A stretch of DNA of 64,000 nucleotides from Nocardioides cynanchi. GTDB lineage: Bacteria; Actinomycetota; Actinomycetes; Propionibacteriales; Nocardioidaceae. Position numbers and translations under genes: made by a program. The stretch is taken from NCBI RefSeq assembly GCF_008761635.1, contig NZ_CP044344.1, positions 1,302,001 to 1,366,000 on the forward strand. Direction: 5' to 3'. Every line of letters begins with the position of its first letter. The first letter of the stretch is position 1. Below, in pieces: positions 1-8,207 of the stretch. The notes below the pieces were generated by a model. It saw nothing but the letters and a program-made list of their open reading frames with translations, was not told the DNA's origin and did no database searches.

Positions 1-2
1 TC

Positions 3-731
3 GTCGGCGACGTCGTACGACGTCCGGCGCAGGCGTGGACCCCGACGGTGCACGCCTTCCTGCGTCACCTGCGCTCGGCCGGGCTCGACTGCGTGCCCGA
101 ACCGATCGGCATCGACGCGGAGATCGAGACCCTCGGCTACCTACCGGGCGCGTCCGGGCGGGACGGCTGGTTCGCCTCGCACTCGCTGGACGGCCTGACC
201 TCGGCGGCACGGCTGCTCCGCCGCATCCACGACGCGTCGGTCGGCTGGGTGCCGCCGGTCGAGGCGGTCTGGGCGGCGCTCCCGACGTCCGGCCAGGCAG
301 CCGACGGGGCGGAGACGGTGCTCTGCCACGGCGACCCCGGGCCGTGGAACTTCGTCTGGGACGGCGAGCGGGCGGTCGGCCTGATCGACTGGGACTTCCT
401 GCACCCCGGGTCGCGCCTCGACGACGTGGCCTACGCGCTGCGGTGGTTCGCGCCGGCCCGCAGCGACGAGCACGCCCTGGACTGGCACCACTTCCCGGAG
501 GTGCCGGACCGGCGCGAGCGGATCAAGGCGTTCCTGACGGCGTACGGCGACCTCCCGGCGTTCGACCGGGTCGAGGCCATCGCCCGCCGGATGGAGGCGA
601 CGATGGCCGTCGAGCGGGCGTTCGCCGAGGCGGGCGTCGAGCCGCAACGCACCTGGGTCGCCGAGGGGCATCTGGACGACCAGGCCGCCGAGGTCGCCTG
701 GGTGCACGCGCACCGGGCCCTGTTGGAGTGA
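3..731 (+). CDS. Aminoglycoside phosphotransferase (APH/ChoK-like) family protein, 5' end missing
   Basis: The reading frame is open from the first bases of the window, so the start lies upstream; 242 residues remain. The kinase-like fold is recognisable from the Brenner-type catalytic loop HGDPGPWNFVWD (coded near bases 328-363), which holds the catalytic Asp and Asn, followed by LIDWDF (near 380-400), the second metal-binding Asp. APH-fold enzymes transfer the gamma-phosphate of ATP to hydroxyls of small molecules such as aminoglycosides, choline, homoserine or macrolides. The substrate cannot be told from sequence, and most such actinobacterial genes are not resistance genes. It converges on the YjbR gene 13 bp away. 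Confidence 0.8.
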   Translation, partial: VGDVVRRPAQAWTPTVHAFLRHLRSAGLDCVPEPIGIDAEIETLGYLPGASGRDGWFASHSLDGLTSAARLLRRIHDASVGWVPPVEAVWAALPTSGQAADGAETVLCHGDPGPWNFVWDGERAVGLIDWDFLHPGSRLDDVAYALRWFAPARSDEHALDWHHFPEVPDRRERIKAFLTAYGDLPAFDRVEAIARRMEATMAVERAFAEAGVEPQRTWVAEGHLDDQAAEVAWVHAHRALLE

Positions 732-744
732 GCCCGCAGGTGGC

Positions 745-1095
745 CTACACCGGCAGCCGCTCGCCCCGCTCGTCGCGGACCGCGGCCGGTGCGGACAGGC
801 GCCACGCCTCGAAGACCAGCTCCGCCAGCTCGTCGCGCTCGACACCCTCGAGATGCACGACCACCCAGCCGAAGCCGTAGGCGGTGAACTGCTTCTCGAA
901 GACCCGCGGCCGCTCGGTGACCAGGGCGACCTGCTCGGCGATGGTCTGCTTGAGACCGACCGTGGCCGTCGGCTCCCAGAGGTAGCCGAACGTGCGGCCC
1001 TCCACCTCGAGCTTCGTGTAGCGCCCCAGCTCGGTCACGGTGACCGCGTCGAGCTGTCCGACCAGGTCGCGCGCGTCACTGATCTCGCACGGCAT
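745..1095 (-). CDS. MmcQ/YjbR family protein
   Basis: The 116-residue protein begins MPCEISDARDLVGQLD and carries the family core around VEGRTFGYLWE, then TVGLKQTIAEQVALV and FGWVVVHLEGVERDEL. YjbR/MmcQ proteins are small cytosolic proteins with a CyaY-like double-wing fold, often called DNA-binding but without an established biochemical role. An upstream in-frame ATG at 1185 would add 30 Arg/Pro-rich residues that look non-coding, so the internal ATG at 1095 is preferred. It is monocistronic, with 147 bp of apparent non-coding DNA upstream. Confidence 0.8.
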   Translation of the reverse strand: MPCEISDARDLVGQLDAVTVTELGRYTKLEVEGRTFGYLWEPTATVGLKQTIAEQVALVTERPRVFEKQFTAYGFGWVVVHLEGVERDELAELVFEAWRLSAPAAVRDERGERLPV

Positions 1096-1242
1096 GGACC
1101 GCAGCGTGCCACAGGGCGCCGACAGCAGCCGAACCCGAACCGTGGCCACCGGGCGCCGGCCGGCGTCGGTCGTCCCACGCGTCACACCACCCAGCCGATC
1201 CAGTCGCTTCTCGGCCGATATTTCGGCCGGGAAGCGGCGCGA

Positions 1243-2442
1243 TCACCGGTGCACCGGGGATCGCAGCTCCCGTTCCAACACCGCCACGCACTCGATGTGG
1301 TGCGTCATCGGGAAGAGGTCGAAGGCGGTGAGGTCGCGGAGGGGGTAGCCGAGCTCGGCGAAGGTGGCCAGGTCGCGGGCCAGCGCGGCGGGGTCGCAGG
1401 CGACGTAGGCGACGGCGCGGGGAGCGCGGTCGACGATCTGCTCGACGACGGCACGGCGCGCACCCTCGCGGGGCGGGTCGAGGACCACCAGGTCGAACGG
1501 CTCGTCGTACGACGTGGACAGGACCCGCTCGACGGTCCCGTGCTCGACGGTGGTCGGGCTCCTGACCTGGTCGCGACCCAGGTTGGCGCCGGCGTGGCGG
1601 CACGCCTCCCGGGCCCCCTCGACCGCGACCACCTTGCCGGTCGGCCCGACGGCGTCGGAGAGGAAGGCGGCGAAGAGCCCGACCCCGGCGTACAGGTCGA
1701 GCACCCGCTCCCCCGGCGCGGGCCGCAGGCCGCGCATCACGGTCTCCACGAGCACGCGCGGGGCCTCCAGGTGCGACTGCCAGAAGCCCTCGGGCGCCAG
1801 TGAGAACTGGTGGGTGCCGTAGGACGTGGCCACGGTCTCGAGCGTCGGGTCACCGCCGTCCGGCTCCTGGCCGCCGGCGTCGATCAGGCAGTCGTCGATC
1901 TCGACGACCCGGTCGGAGCGGTGCTCGTGCAGCCCGCGCCGGCCGTCGGGCAGCTCGACGTACCGCATCCGGGTGCGCCAGCGGAGCGTCGGCGGGACCA
2001 CCTCGACCTCGACCTCGCGGTCGATCCGGGCCAGTCGGGAGAGCTGCTCACGGACCACGGCCGCCTTCAGGTCACGCTGCGCCGCCGGGGCGACGTGCTG
2101 GAAGTCGCAGCCGCCGCAGCCACCGGGGTGGGCGTGGGGACACGGCGGCGGCACCCGGTCCGGGGAGGCCTCGAGGACCTCCACCGCGTCGGCCCGCCAG
2201 AAGCTGTCGCCGTCGGAGCCCTCGGTGACCTCGACGACGACCCGCTCGCCGGGCAGGGCGTGGCGGACGAAGACCACCCGGTCGCGGGCCGGCTCGTCAC
2301 CCGCGGGGGCCTCGGCCGGGACCCGCGCGACGCAGTGCCCACCGTGGGCGACCGGGCCGACCTCGACCTCGATCCGCTCTCCGACGCGCGACGCGCCCCT
2401 GGCCGCCCGGGCCCGCGGGCGGCGCGATGTCCGCCTGGTCAT
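1243..2442 (-). CDS. TrmA/RumA-type 23S rRNA or tRNA (uracil-5-)-methyltransferase
   Basis: This 399-residue class I SAM-dependent RNA methyltransferase should make 5-methyluridine in RNA. An N-terminal TRAM-like domain (about residues 20-90) precedes a cysteine cluster C101/C109/C112, with C185 as the likely fourth ligand, matching the [4Fe-4S] site of RumA/RlmD. The Rossmann domain has LDLYAGVGLF (SAM motif I), VVLDPPREGA, and VACDPAALARD, whose Cys is the catalytic nucleophile. Its start codon overlaps the stop of the KimA-like gene by 4 nt (ATGA), so the two are translationally coupled. From memory the same pairing occurs in mycobacteria (Rv2689c/Rv2690c). Whether the target is rRNA or tRNA is not decidable here. 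Confidence 0.88.
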   Translation of the reverse strand: MTRRTSRRPRARAARGASRVGERIEVEVGPVAHGGHCVARVPAEAPAGDEPARDRVVFVRHALPGERVVVEVTEGSDGDSFWRADAVEVLEASPDRVPPPCPHAHPGGCGGCDFQHVAPAAQRDLKAAVVREQLSRLARIDREVEVEVVPPTLRWRTRMRYVELPDGRRGLHEHRSDRVVEIDDCLIDAGGQEPDGGDPTLETVATSYGTHQFSLAPEGFWQSHLEAPRVLVETVMRGLRPAPGERVLDLYAGVGLFAAFLSDAVGPTGKVVAVEGAREACRHAGANLGRDQVRSPTTVEHGTVERVLSTSYDEPFDLVVLDPPREGARRAVVEQIVDRAPRAVAYVACDPAALARDLATFAELGYPLRDLTAFDLFPMTHHIECVAVLERELRSPVHR

Positions 2443-4493
2443 CGGTGGATCTGCTGGCCGGTCTCGTCGCCGCCGCGACTCGGGGCCCCGCGCCGCAGGT
2501 CGCCGGCCTTGACCCGGGTCAGCTCGCGCTCCTCACGAGCGCGGGCGACCTGGGAGGAGTACAGCTGGTAGGGCACCGACGTGACCATCACACCGGGGGT
2601 GAACAGCAGGCGCCCCTTGAGGCGCAGCGCGGTCTGGTTGTGCAGGAGCTGCTCCCACCAGCGGCCGACGACGTACTCCGGGATGTAGACCGCCACGACG
2701 CCACGCGGGCTGGCCTCCCGGATCTGGGTGGCGTAGTCGATGATCGGCTTCACGATCTCTCTGTATGGCGAGTAGAGCACCTTGAGCGGCACCCCGAGGT
2801 TGCGCTCGTCCCACTCCCGGACCAGCTGCTTGGTGGTCTTGTCATCGAGCCCGACGTAGACCGCCTCCAGCACGTTGGGCCTGGTCGCCTTGGCGTAGGC
2901 GAGGGCGCGCAGCGTCGGCTTGTGCAGCTTGGAGACCAGCACGATCGCGTGCACCTTGGTGGGGAGGATCTTGTCCTCGTCGTCGGCGGCGAGCTCACGG
3001 CTGACGTTGTCGTAGTGGCGGCGGATCGCCTTCATGATCGCGAAGAAGATGCACATCGCCAGGATCGCGATCCAGGCGCCGGCGAGGAACTTGGTGAGGA
3101 GCACGATCACGAACACCACTGCCGTCATGCCGAGGCCGAAGGTGTTGATCAGCCGGGAGCGGAACATCCGCCGTCGGGTGGCCGGGTCGGTCTCGGTCTT
3201 CAGGTGTCGGGTCCAGTGCCGGATCATCCCGAGCTGGCTGAGGTTGAACGACACGAACACACCGACGATGTAGAGCTGGATCAGCCGGGTGGTCTGGGCG
3301 TCGAAGGCCACGATCAGGACGATCGCGAAGCCGGCCAGCACGATGATGCCGTTGCTGTAGGCGAGCCGGTCGCCGCGGGAGCCCAGCGCCCGGGGCATGA
3401 AGCCGTCCTTGGCCAGGATCGACCCGAGCACCGGGAAGCCGTTGAACGCCGTGTTCGCGGCCAGGATCAGGATGATGCCGGTCATCGCGAGCACGAAGTA
3501 GAAGCCTGGTGTGAAGCCGGTGAACACCGCCTTGGACAGCTGCGCCATCACCGTCGGCTCGTCGTACCCCTTCGGCATCGGGGCGCCGTTGGCGTCGCGC
3601 AGCCGGGAGATGTCGGCGGGGTCGACGTACTTCAGGTTCATCTTGTTCGCCAGCACGATGATGCTCAGCAGCATCGTGATCGCGATCGTGCCGAGCAGCA
3701 GCAGCGTCGTGGCGGCGTTCTTGCTCTTCGGCTTGCGGAACGCCGGGACGCCGTTCGAGATCGCCTCGACCCCGGTCAGGGCCGCGCTGCCGGAGGAGAA
3801 CGCGCGGGCCAGGAAGAAGATCAGGGCGATGCCGGTGAGGTGGCCCTCGTATCCGGGAGCCGGCTGGATGTGGAAGTCCGCGCTCGCCACGTGGGGCAGG
3901 GCGCCCTGGGCGGCGCGCACCGCCCCGAAGATCGCCATCCCGATCACGCCGATCATGAACCCGTAGGTCGGCAGGGCGAAGAACGCACCCGACTCGCGCA
4001 CGCCGCGCAGGTTGAGCGCCGCCAGCACGATCACGAGGAACACGGCGGTCACAGCCTCGTGCGACTGGACCCAGGGGATCGCCGACGCGGCGTTCTGCAC
4101 GCCCGACGAGATCGACACCGCGACCGTGAGCACGTAGTCGACGAGGAGCGCCGACGCGACCGTGACCCCGGCGTTGGCACCGAGGTTGACCGTCGCCACC
4201 TCGTAGTCGCCACCACCGCTGGGATAGGCGTGCACGTTCTGGCGGTACGACGCGACGACGGTGAGCATGACGATCGCGACGACGATGCCGATCTTCCACG
4301 ACCACACGTAGGCCGAGGCTCCCGCGAGGGACAGCATGATGAAGATCTCGTCGGGCGCGTAGGCCACCGACGACAACGCGTCGCTCGCGAACACCGGCAG
4401 CGCGATCCGTTTGGGCAGGAGGGTCTCACCGAGCTGGGAGCTCCTGAGCTTTCGGCCCAGAAGGATCCGCTTGGAGACATCGCCGGCACCCAC
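2439..4493 (-). CDS. KimA-like APC-superfamily potassium importer
   Basis: The 684-residue protein has about 12 membrane segments followed by a soluble C-terminal domain of about 200 residues. It resembles Bacillus KimA (YdaO) along its length: ASDALSSVAYAPDEI near the N-terminus, YRQNVHAYPSGGGDYEVA, LLVDYVLTVAVSIS, AFSSGSAALTGVEAISNG, LAANTAFNGFPVLGSILA, then a USP-like tail with VVAVYIPEYV and LLHNQTALRLKGRLL. KimA is a high-affinity K+ importer inhibited by c-di-AMP. The divergent neighbour genes encode two TrkA-type K+-channel regulatory subunits, which supports a K+ role. The only plausible start for the conserved N-terminus is GTG 4493, 8 nt after a TATCCT box. The downstream RNA methyltransferase overlaps by 4 nt. 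Confidence 0.85.
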   Translation of the reverse strand: MGAGDVSKRILLGRKLRSSQLGETLLPKRIALPVFASDALSSVAYAPDEIFIMLSLAGASAYVWSWKIGIVVAIVMLTVVASYRQNVHAYPSGGGDYEVATVNLGANAGVTVASALLVDYVLTVAVSISSGVQNAASAIPWVQSHEAVTAVFLVIVLAALNLRGVRESGAFFALPTYGFMIGVIGMAIFGAVRAAQGALPHVASADFHIQPAPGYEGHLTGIALIFFLARAFSSGSAALTGVEAISNGVPAFRKPKSKNAATTLLLLGTIAITMLLSIIVLANKMNLKYVDPADISRLRDANGAPMPKGYDEPTVMAQLSKAVFTGFTPGFYFVLAMTGIILILAANTAFNGFPVLGSILAKDGFMPRALGSRGDRLAYSNGIIVLAGFAIVLIVAFDAQTTRLIQLYIVGVFVSFNLSQLGMIRHWTRHLKTETDPATRRRMFRSRLINTFGLGMTAVVFVIVLLTKFLAGAWIAILAMCIFFAIMKAIRRHYDNVSRELAADDEDKILPTKVHAIVLVSKLHKPTLRALAYAKATRPNVLEAVYVGLDDKTTKQLVREWDERNLGVPLKVLYSPYREIVKPIIDYATQIREASPRGVVAVYIPEYVVGRWWEQLLHNQTALRLKGRLLFTPGVMVTSVPYQLYSSQVARAREERELTRVKAGDLRRGAPSRGGDETGQQIHR

Positions 4494-4501
4494 GAGGGGA
4501 C

Positions 4502-4511
4502 AGGATACGGT
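4502..4511. promoter_or_regulatory. Overlapping divergent -10 boxes for kimA-like and trkA genes
   Basis: On the minus strand TATCCT (4507 to 4502) lies 8 nt before the GTG at 4493. On the plus strand TACGGT (4506-4511) lies 6 nt before the GTG at 4518. Both spacings predict transcription starting at or within a base or two of the start codon, i.e. leaderless mRNAs. The two boxes overlap by 2 bp, so both polymerases could hardly bind together. Confidence 0.5.
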
Positions 4512-4517
4512 TTCCTC

Positions 4518-5180
4518 GTGCACGTGGTGATCATGGGATGTGGCCGGGTCGGTTCGACCCTTGCCCGCAGCCTCGAAGAGCGCAACCACACGGTCTCCGT
4601 GATCGACAGCGAGCCCGACAGCTTCAGGCGCCTCGGACCCGGCTTCAACGGCGACAAGGTGACCGGCTACGGCTTCGACCAGGAGGTCCTGGAGAAGGCC
4701 GGCATCCGCCGGGCGGACGCCTTCGCTGCGGTGTCGAGCGGCGACAACTCCAACATCATCGCGGCGCGGGTCGCCCGCGAGACGTTCGGCATCGACCAGG
4801 TGGTGGCCCGGATCTACGACCCCGGCCGCGCCGAGGTCTACCAGCGGCTCGGCATCACCACGGTGGCGACGGTCAAGTGGACCGCCGACCAGGTCCTGCG
4901 CCGGCTGCTGCCGGTCGGCGCCGAGCCCGACTTCCGCGACCCGTCCGGGACGATCCGGGTCGACCAGGTGCCGGCCCCCGCCGCCTGGGCCGGGCACCCG
5001 ACGATCGACTTCCAGATGCAGTCGCGCTCCCGGATCGCCTGGATCGACCGGCTCGGCGAGGGCATGCTGCCCACCCGCGACAGCGTCATCCAGGAGGGCG
5101 ACCTCCTCCACCTGGTGATGCGCGAGGAGAACGCCGCCGAGGCCTACCAGGTGATCCACCACGGGCCCGAGGAAGGCTGA
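4518..5180 (+). CDS. TrkA-family potassium uptake regulatory protein (first copy, CeoB-like)
   Basis: The 220-residue cytosolic RCK/KTN protein has an N-terminal Rossmann domain with the GCGRVGS dinucleotide loop after VHVVIM, an acidic end to strand 2 (VIDSE), and a C-terminal TrkA_C (RCK_C) domain around IQEGDLLHLVM. TrkA proteins bind NAD(H) or ATP and gate K+ transporters; RCK_C domains can bind c-di-AMP. The GTG at 4518 is chosen because the conserved Rossmann strand begins immediately and a TACGGT box lies 6 nt upstream. A second trkA gene starts 1 nt after its stop. A divergent KimA-like importer shares its promoter region. Confidence 0.88.
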   Translation: MHVVIMGCGRVGSTLARSLEERNHTVSVIDSEPDSFRRLGPGFNGDKVTGYGFDQEVLEKAGIRRADAFAAVSSGDNSNIIAARVARETFGIDQVVARIYDPGRAEVYQRLGITTVATVKWTADQVLRRLLPVGAEPDFRDPSGTIRVDQVPAPAAWAGHPTIDFQMQSRSRIAWIDRLGEGMLPTRDSVIQEGDLLHLVMREENAAEAYQVIHHGPEEG

Positions 5181-5181
5181 C

Positions 5182-5853
5182 ATGAGAGTCGCCATCGCAG
5201 GAGCGGGCGCCGTCGGGCGGTCCATCGCCCGCGAGCTGATCACCAACGGTCACCAGGTGCTCCTGATCGACAAGGAGCCGTCCGCGATCAAGCCCGAGCG
5301 GGTCCCCGACGCCGAGTGGCTGCTGGCGGACTCGTGCGAGCTCTCGTCGCTGGAGGAGGCCCACCTCGACCAGTGCGACGTGGTGATCGCCGCCACCGGC
5401 GACGACAAGGCCAACCTGGTGACCTCGCTGCTGGCCAAGACCGAGTTCGCCGTGCCCCGCACGGTCGGCCGGGTCAACCACCCCAACAACGAGTGGCTGT
5501 TCACCGAGGCGTGGGGAGTCGATGTCAACGTCTCGACCCCGCGGATCATGTCCGCTCTCGTCGAGGAGGCCGTCACGGTCGGCGACCTCGTGCGGCTGTT
5601 CACCTTCCGCCAGGGCCAGGCCAACCTGGTCGAGCTCACCCTGCCGGAGGACTCGCCGTACGTCGGACGGCCGTCCGGACTGATCCCGTTCCCGGAGAAC
5701 TCCGTGCTGGTCACGATCCTGCGCGACGGCCAGGTGTACCCGCCCGACGGTGAGCAGCCGATCGAGGCCGGCGACGAGCTGCTGTTCGTGGTCTCCGCCG
5801 ACGTGGAGGGGGAGCTCGAGGAGCTGCTCAGCCCGGATCGGGAGCGGGACTGA
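5182..5853 (+). CDS. TrkA-family potassium uptake regulatory protein (second copy, CeoC-like)
   Basis: The 223-residue protein has the same two-domain layout as its upstream neighbour: GAGAVGRSIA (Rossmann glycine loop, residues 7-16), LIDKEPSAI at the ribose-binding strand, and a C-terminal RCK_C domain around PIEAGDELLFVVSADVE. Tandem trkA genes of this kind (ceoB-ceoC of mycobacteria) are thought to form a heteromeric regulatory ring. The start follows the previous stop after a single base, so it is co-transcribed and probably translationally coupled. Its last 26 bp overlap the end of the convergent DUF3159 gene. Confidence 0.88.
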   Translation: MRVAIAGAGAVGRSIARELITNGHQVLLIDKEPSAIKPERVPDAEWLLADSCELSSLEEAHLDQCDVVIAATGDDKANLVTSLLAKTEFAVPRTVGRVNHPNNEWLFTEAWGVDVNVSTPRIMSALVEEAVTVGDLVRLFTFRQGQANLVELTLPEDSPYVGRPSGLIPFPENSVLVTILRDGQVYPPDGEQPIEAGDELLFVVSADVEGELEELLSPDRERD

Positions 5854-6541
5854 CGGTCTCCAGCGGCGTGTGGTTGCGGCCCAGCAGCCACGACATCGCA
5901 CCGAGCGCCGCCAGCTGCAGCGGCCAGCCCATCGCCACCTTGAGGATGCCGAGGGTCGCGACGGCGGTGTCGGCCGACAGGCTGCCGGAGTGGCCGGCCA
6001 GCCAGATCGGTCCCTGCACCGCCATCCTGGCCGCGCAGGGCAACATCAGCAGCAGGGTCAGCCGCGTGCAGAGCCGGACCACCTGACGGTCGTCGTGCCA
6101 GGCGGTGGGGTCGCCGGTGACGCTGCCGATCATGAAGCCCACGACCGGCCAGCCGATCACGCAGGTCAGGCCGAACACCGCGGCGTACGCCGTGTTGTAG
6201 ATCAGACCGGGCAGGAAGTAGGCCAATGCCTGGTCGTCGGCGCTGCCGCCGCGACTGGCCGCCAGGTGGACGAAGAACCAACCGAGACCGATGCCGACCA
6301 GGGCGTTCACGCAGAACTTCACCGTCGAACGCTGCACCAGGCGCGCAGCCAGCTCGACGACGGCGACGCCGACGCTGGCGACCAGGGCGAGGTCCAGGTT
6401 GCGGGTGGTCAGCCAGAACACGGTGAAGGTCAGGGTCGGGACCGCGGCCTCGATCATGCCCCGTCGCCCACCCAGCGCCTGCCCGAGCTGACGGCGTACC
6501 AGGGACTCGACGGTCTCGGCCGTCGGGACGACACCGCTCAC
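5828..6541 (-). CDS. DUF3159 family membrane protein
   Basis: The 237-residue integral membrane protein has about five to six hydrophobic segments (for example TLTFTVFWLTT, LALVASVGVAVVELA, VVGFMIGSVTG). The motif order RRGMIEAAVPTLTF - KFCVNALVGIGLG - GLIYNTAYAAVF - WPVVGFMIG is that of actinobacterial DUF3159 proteins, whose function is unknown. The GTG start at 6541 overlaps the stop of the OB-fold gene by 4 nt (GTGA). It is the last gene of the dut - DUF3710 - OB-fold - DUF3159 run. Its position beside trkA genes is conserved in actinobacteria (recalled), but no role in K+ transport is shown. Confidence 0.82.
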   Translation of the reverse strand: MSGVVPTAETVESLVRRQLGQALGGRRGMIEAAVPTLTFTVFWLTTRNLDLALVASVGVAVVELAARLVQRSTVKFCVNALVGIGLGWFFVHLAASRGGSADDQALAYFLPGLIYNTAYAAVFGLTCVIGWPVVGFMIGSVTGDPTAWHDDRQVVRLCTRLTLLLMLPCAARMAVQGPIWLAGHSGSLSADTAVATLGILKVAMGWPLQLAALGAMSWLLGRNHTPLETVSPAPDPG

Positions 6542-6903
6542 GGGAGGAGCTGGTACCGCGGGTTGTAGATGATCCGCTCGCTGCCGTTGCGGCCGATCCG
6601 GCCCTGGATCTCGATCGAGCGGCCGGGGCCGATGGCCGCGATCTCGCGCCGCCCGAGCCAGACCAGGGTGATCGTGCCCGAGCCGTCGAAGAGGTCGGCC
6701 TCGAGGGCGGGGACGCCACCGCGTGGGCGCAGCGTCACGCACTTGAGGGTGCCGCGGAGCCGGACCGGGGTGCGGTCGGCTGCATCCGCGATCAGGTCGC
6801 AGTCGGCCGCCGCGCGGGTGGTCTGGCGCAGCTCGCGGGCGTGCATGTCGTCGGCGTTGGCCCACTTGCTGATCTGCCGGCGCAGCTTGCTCTTGTCGCC
6901 CAT
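6538..6903 (-). CDS. OB-fold nucleic-acid-binding domain protein
   Basis: The 121-residue protein has a basic N-terminus (MGDKSKLRRQISKWAN) and an OB fold from about residue 45: VRLRGTLKCVTL, LEADLFDGSGTITLVWLG, and GRSIEIQGRIG, ending with YNPRYQLL. This tRNA_anti-like arrangement resembles the OB domain of RecG and related proteins, suggesting single-stranded nucleic-acid binding. It sits 73 bp downstream of DUF3710 and is coupled to the DUF3159 gene by a GTGA overlap. It corresponds by context to Rv2694c of M. tuberculosis. The precise role is unknown. Confidence 0.8.
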   Translation of the reverse strand: MGDKSKLRRQISKWANADDMHARELRQTTRAAADCDLIADAADRTPVRLRGTLKCVTLRPRGGVPALEADLFDGSGTITLVWLGRREIAAIGPGRSIEIQGRIGRNGSERIIYNPRYQLLP

Positions 6904-6976
6904 GGTCTCCCACGATCTCGTCCGTGTCGCGGCCCCCGGAGCCCGGGTGCCTGCCTCCAGCGTAGGCGCGTCCGGG

Positions 6977-7603
6977 TCAGGTCGTGCGCTGAGCGTCCGG
7001 CGGCAGCACGAGGGGCAGTGCGTCGCCGACCGGCATCGCGTGGTCGCCGCGGCGGACGACGACCGACGCGAGGGCGTCCTCCCAGGCCTCGGCGTCGTCG
7101 GTCTCGACGGCCGGGCGGCCCAGGAACGTGCCCCGCAGCAGCCAACGGGTGCCGTTGACCCCGACGATGCGGGACGGCTGGATGCCCTGGGTGCCGTCGG
7201 GCATCACCACCTGCATGTTGCAGACCAGCTCGACCCCCCAGCGCCCGTCCCGCTCGGTCGCGGTGCCGCCGTGCTGGGCGACGTCGGCGGAGATCTGCGG
7301 ACGGACCTCGCTCCACAGGTCGCCGTTGCGCGGGGCGGCGAAGGCCCGCAGCTCCAGCGCGCCGTCCTCGCCGGCCAGCATCACCGACTGCACCTGCCCG
7401 GTCTGCTCGTCCACCTGGAGCCGCACCTCGGTACCGTCGGTCGGCGGCACCAGCAGGGAGCCGAGGTCGATCCGCTCGACCCCGTCGTCGGGCACCTCGT
7501 CGACGTCCCACGGTCCGCCGAGGGAGTCGGTGCCCGGTTCACCGGAGTCGTCGGTCACCTCGTCGAGGTCGTCCGACTGCGAACGGGACTTGCGACGGAA
7601 CAT
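6977..7603 (-). CDS. DUF3710 family protein
   Basis: The 208-residue cytosolic protein starts [16 protein letters not shown], followed by an acidic linker and the family core: GPWDVDEVP, RIDLGSLLVPP, VRLQVDEQTGQVQSVML and RWLLRGTFLGRPAV. The family is confined to actinobacteria and its function is not known. The start overlaps the stop of dut by one base (TGATG), so it is translated as part of the dut operon. Upstream of the conserved block the first 30 residues are low-complexity and charged. Confidence 0.85.
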   Translation of the reverse strand: MFRRKSRSQSDDLDEVTDDSGEPGTDSLGGPWDVDEVPDDGVERIDLGSLLVPPTDGTEVRLQVDEQTGQVQSVMLAGEDGALELRAFAAPRNGDLWSEVRPQISADVAQHGGTATERDGRWGVELVCNMQVVMPDGTQGIQPSRIVGVNGTRWLLRGTFLGRPAVETDDAEAWEDALASVVVRRGDHAMPVGDALPLVLPPDAQRTT

Positions 7604-8157
7604 CAGTGGGTCTCCTGGTTTGCTGCGGTCGGTGGGGCCGCGTCGTCGACCGGCCCGACCGTGGGCGCGGGCGGAGCCGGCACGGACTCGACCCCGGTTG
7701 AACCGTAACCCCCGCTGCCCCGGACCGACTCGGGCAGGGCGTCGACCTCGGTGAAGACGGCCCGCTCGAAGCGCTGGATCACCAGCTGCGCGATCCGGTC
7801 TCCACGGCGCAGCCGGATCGGCTCGGCCGGGTCGTGGTTGATCAGCATCACCTTGATCTCACCGCGGTAGCCGGCGTCGATCGTGCCCGGCGTGTTCACG
7901 ATGGACAGCCCGTGCCGGGCCGCCAGCCCCGAGCGTGGGTGCACCAGCGCGACGTACCCCTCCGGCAGCGCGAGGGAGATCCCGGTCGGCACCAGGCCGC
8001 GCTCGCCCGGCCCGAGGACGACGTCGACCGTGGTCAGCAGGTCGGCGCCGGCGTCGCCGGGGTGGGCGTACGACGGCAGGGGCAGGTCGCGGTCGAGGCG
8101 GACCACGGAGACCGGCAGGCCGGATCCGGACGCCGGTGCGGCAGCAGGCTCGGGCAC
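7603..8157 (-). CDS. dut: Deoxyuridine 5'-triphosphate nucleotidohydrolase (dUTPase)
   Basis: The 184-residue enzyme hydrolyses dUTP to dUMP and PPi, protecting DNA from uracil and supplying dTMP synthesis. All five trimeric dUTPase motifs are visible: HPGDAGADL (1), [10 protein letters not shown] (2), [11 protein letters not shown] (3), [11 protein letters not shown] (4) and [10 protein letters not shown] (5), followed by a Pro/Ala-rich tail after motif 5 (about 25 residues). GTG 8157 is chosen because it lies 7 nt after a TAGGGT box (8165-8170) and leaves a short, normal N-terminus. The longer ATG at 8223 would overlap the divergent DUF3093 gene. It heads the operon with DUF3710, the OB-fold protein and DUF3159. 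Confidence 0.93.
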   Translation of the reverse strand: MPEPAAAPASGSGLPVSVVRLDRDLPLPSYAHPGDAGADLLTTVDVVLGPGERGLVPTGISLALPEGYVALVHPRSGLAARHGLSIVNTPGTIDAGYRGEIKVMLINHDPAEPIRLRRGDRIAQLVIQRFERAVFTEVDALPESVRGSGGYGSTGVESVPAPPAPTVGPVDDAAPPTAANQETH

Positions 8158-8164
8158 GAGGCGG

Positions 8165-8170
8165 ACCCTA
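8165..8170 (-). promoter_or_regulatory. Candidate -10 box of dut operon
   Basis: TAGGGT on the minus strand ends 7 nt before the GTG start at 8157, the spacing expected of a leaderless transcript. No convincing -35 is seen. Confidence 0.4.
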
Positions 8171-8207
8171 CCTGCGTGCCCGCCTGCCCGGGTGGTTGGC
8201 TGGGTCC

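Noticed and set aside
2427..4517. Long plus-strand open frame antisense to the KimA-like gene, reading into trkA
   Set aside because: The part upstream of 4518 is a His/Asp/Glu/Gln-rich low-complexity reading frame, typical of antisense frames in high-GC DNA; the minus-strand KimA frame has clear homology.
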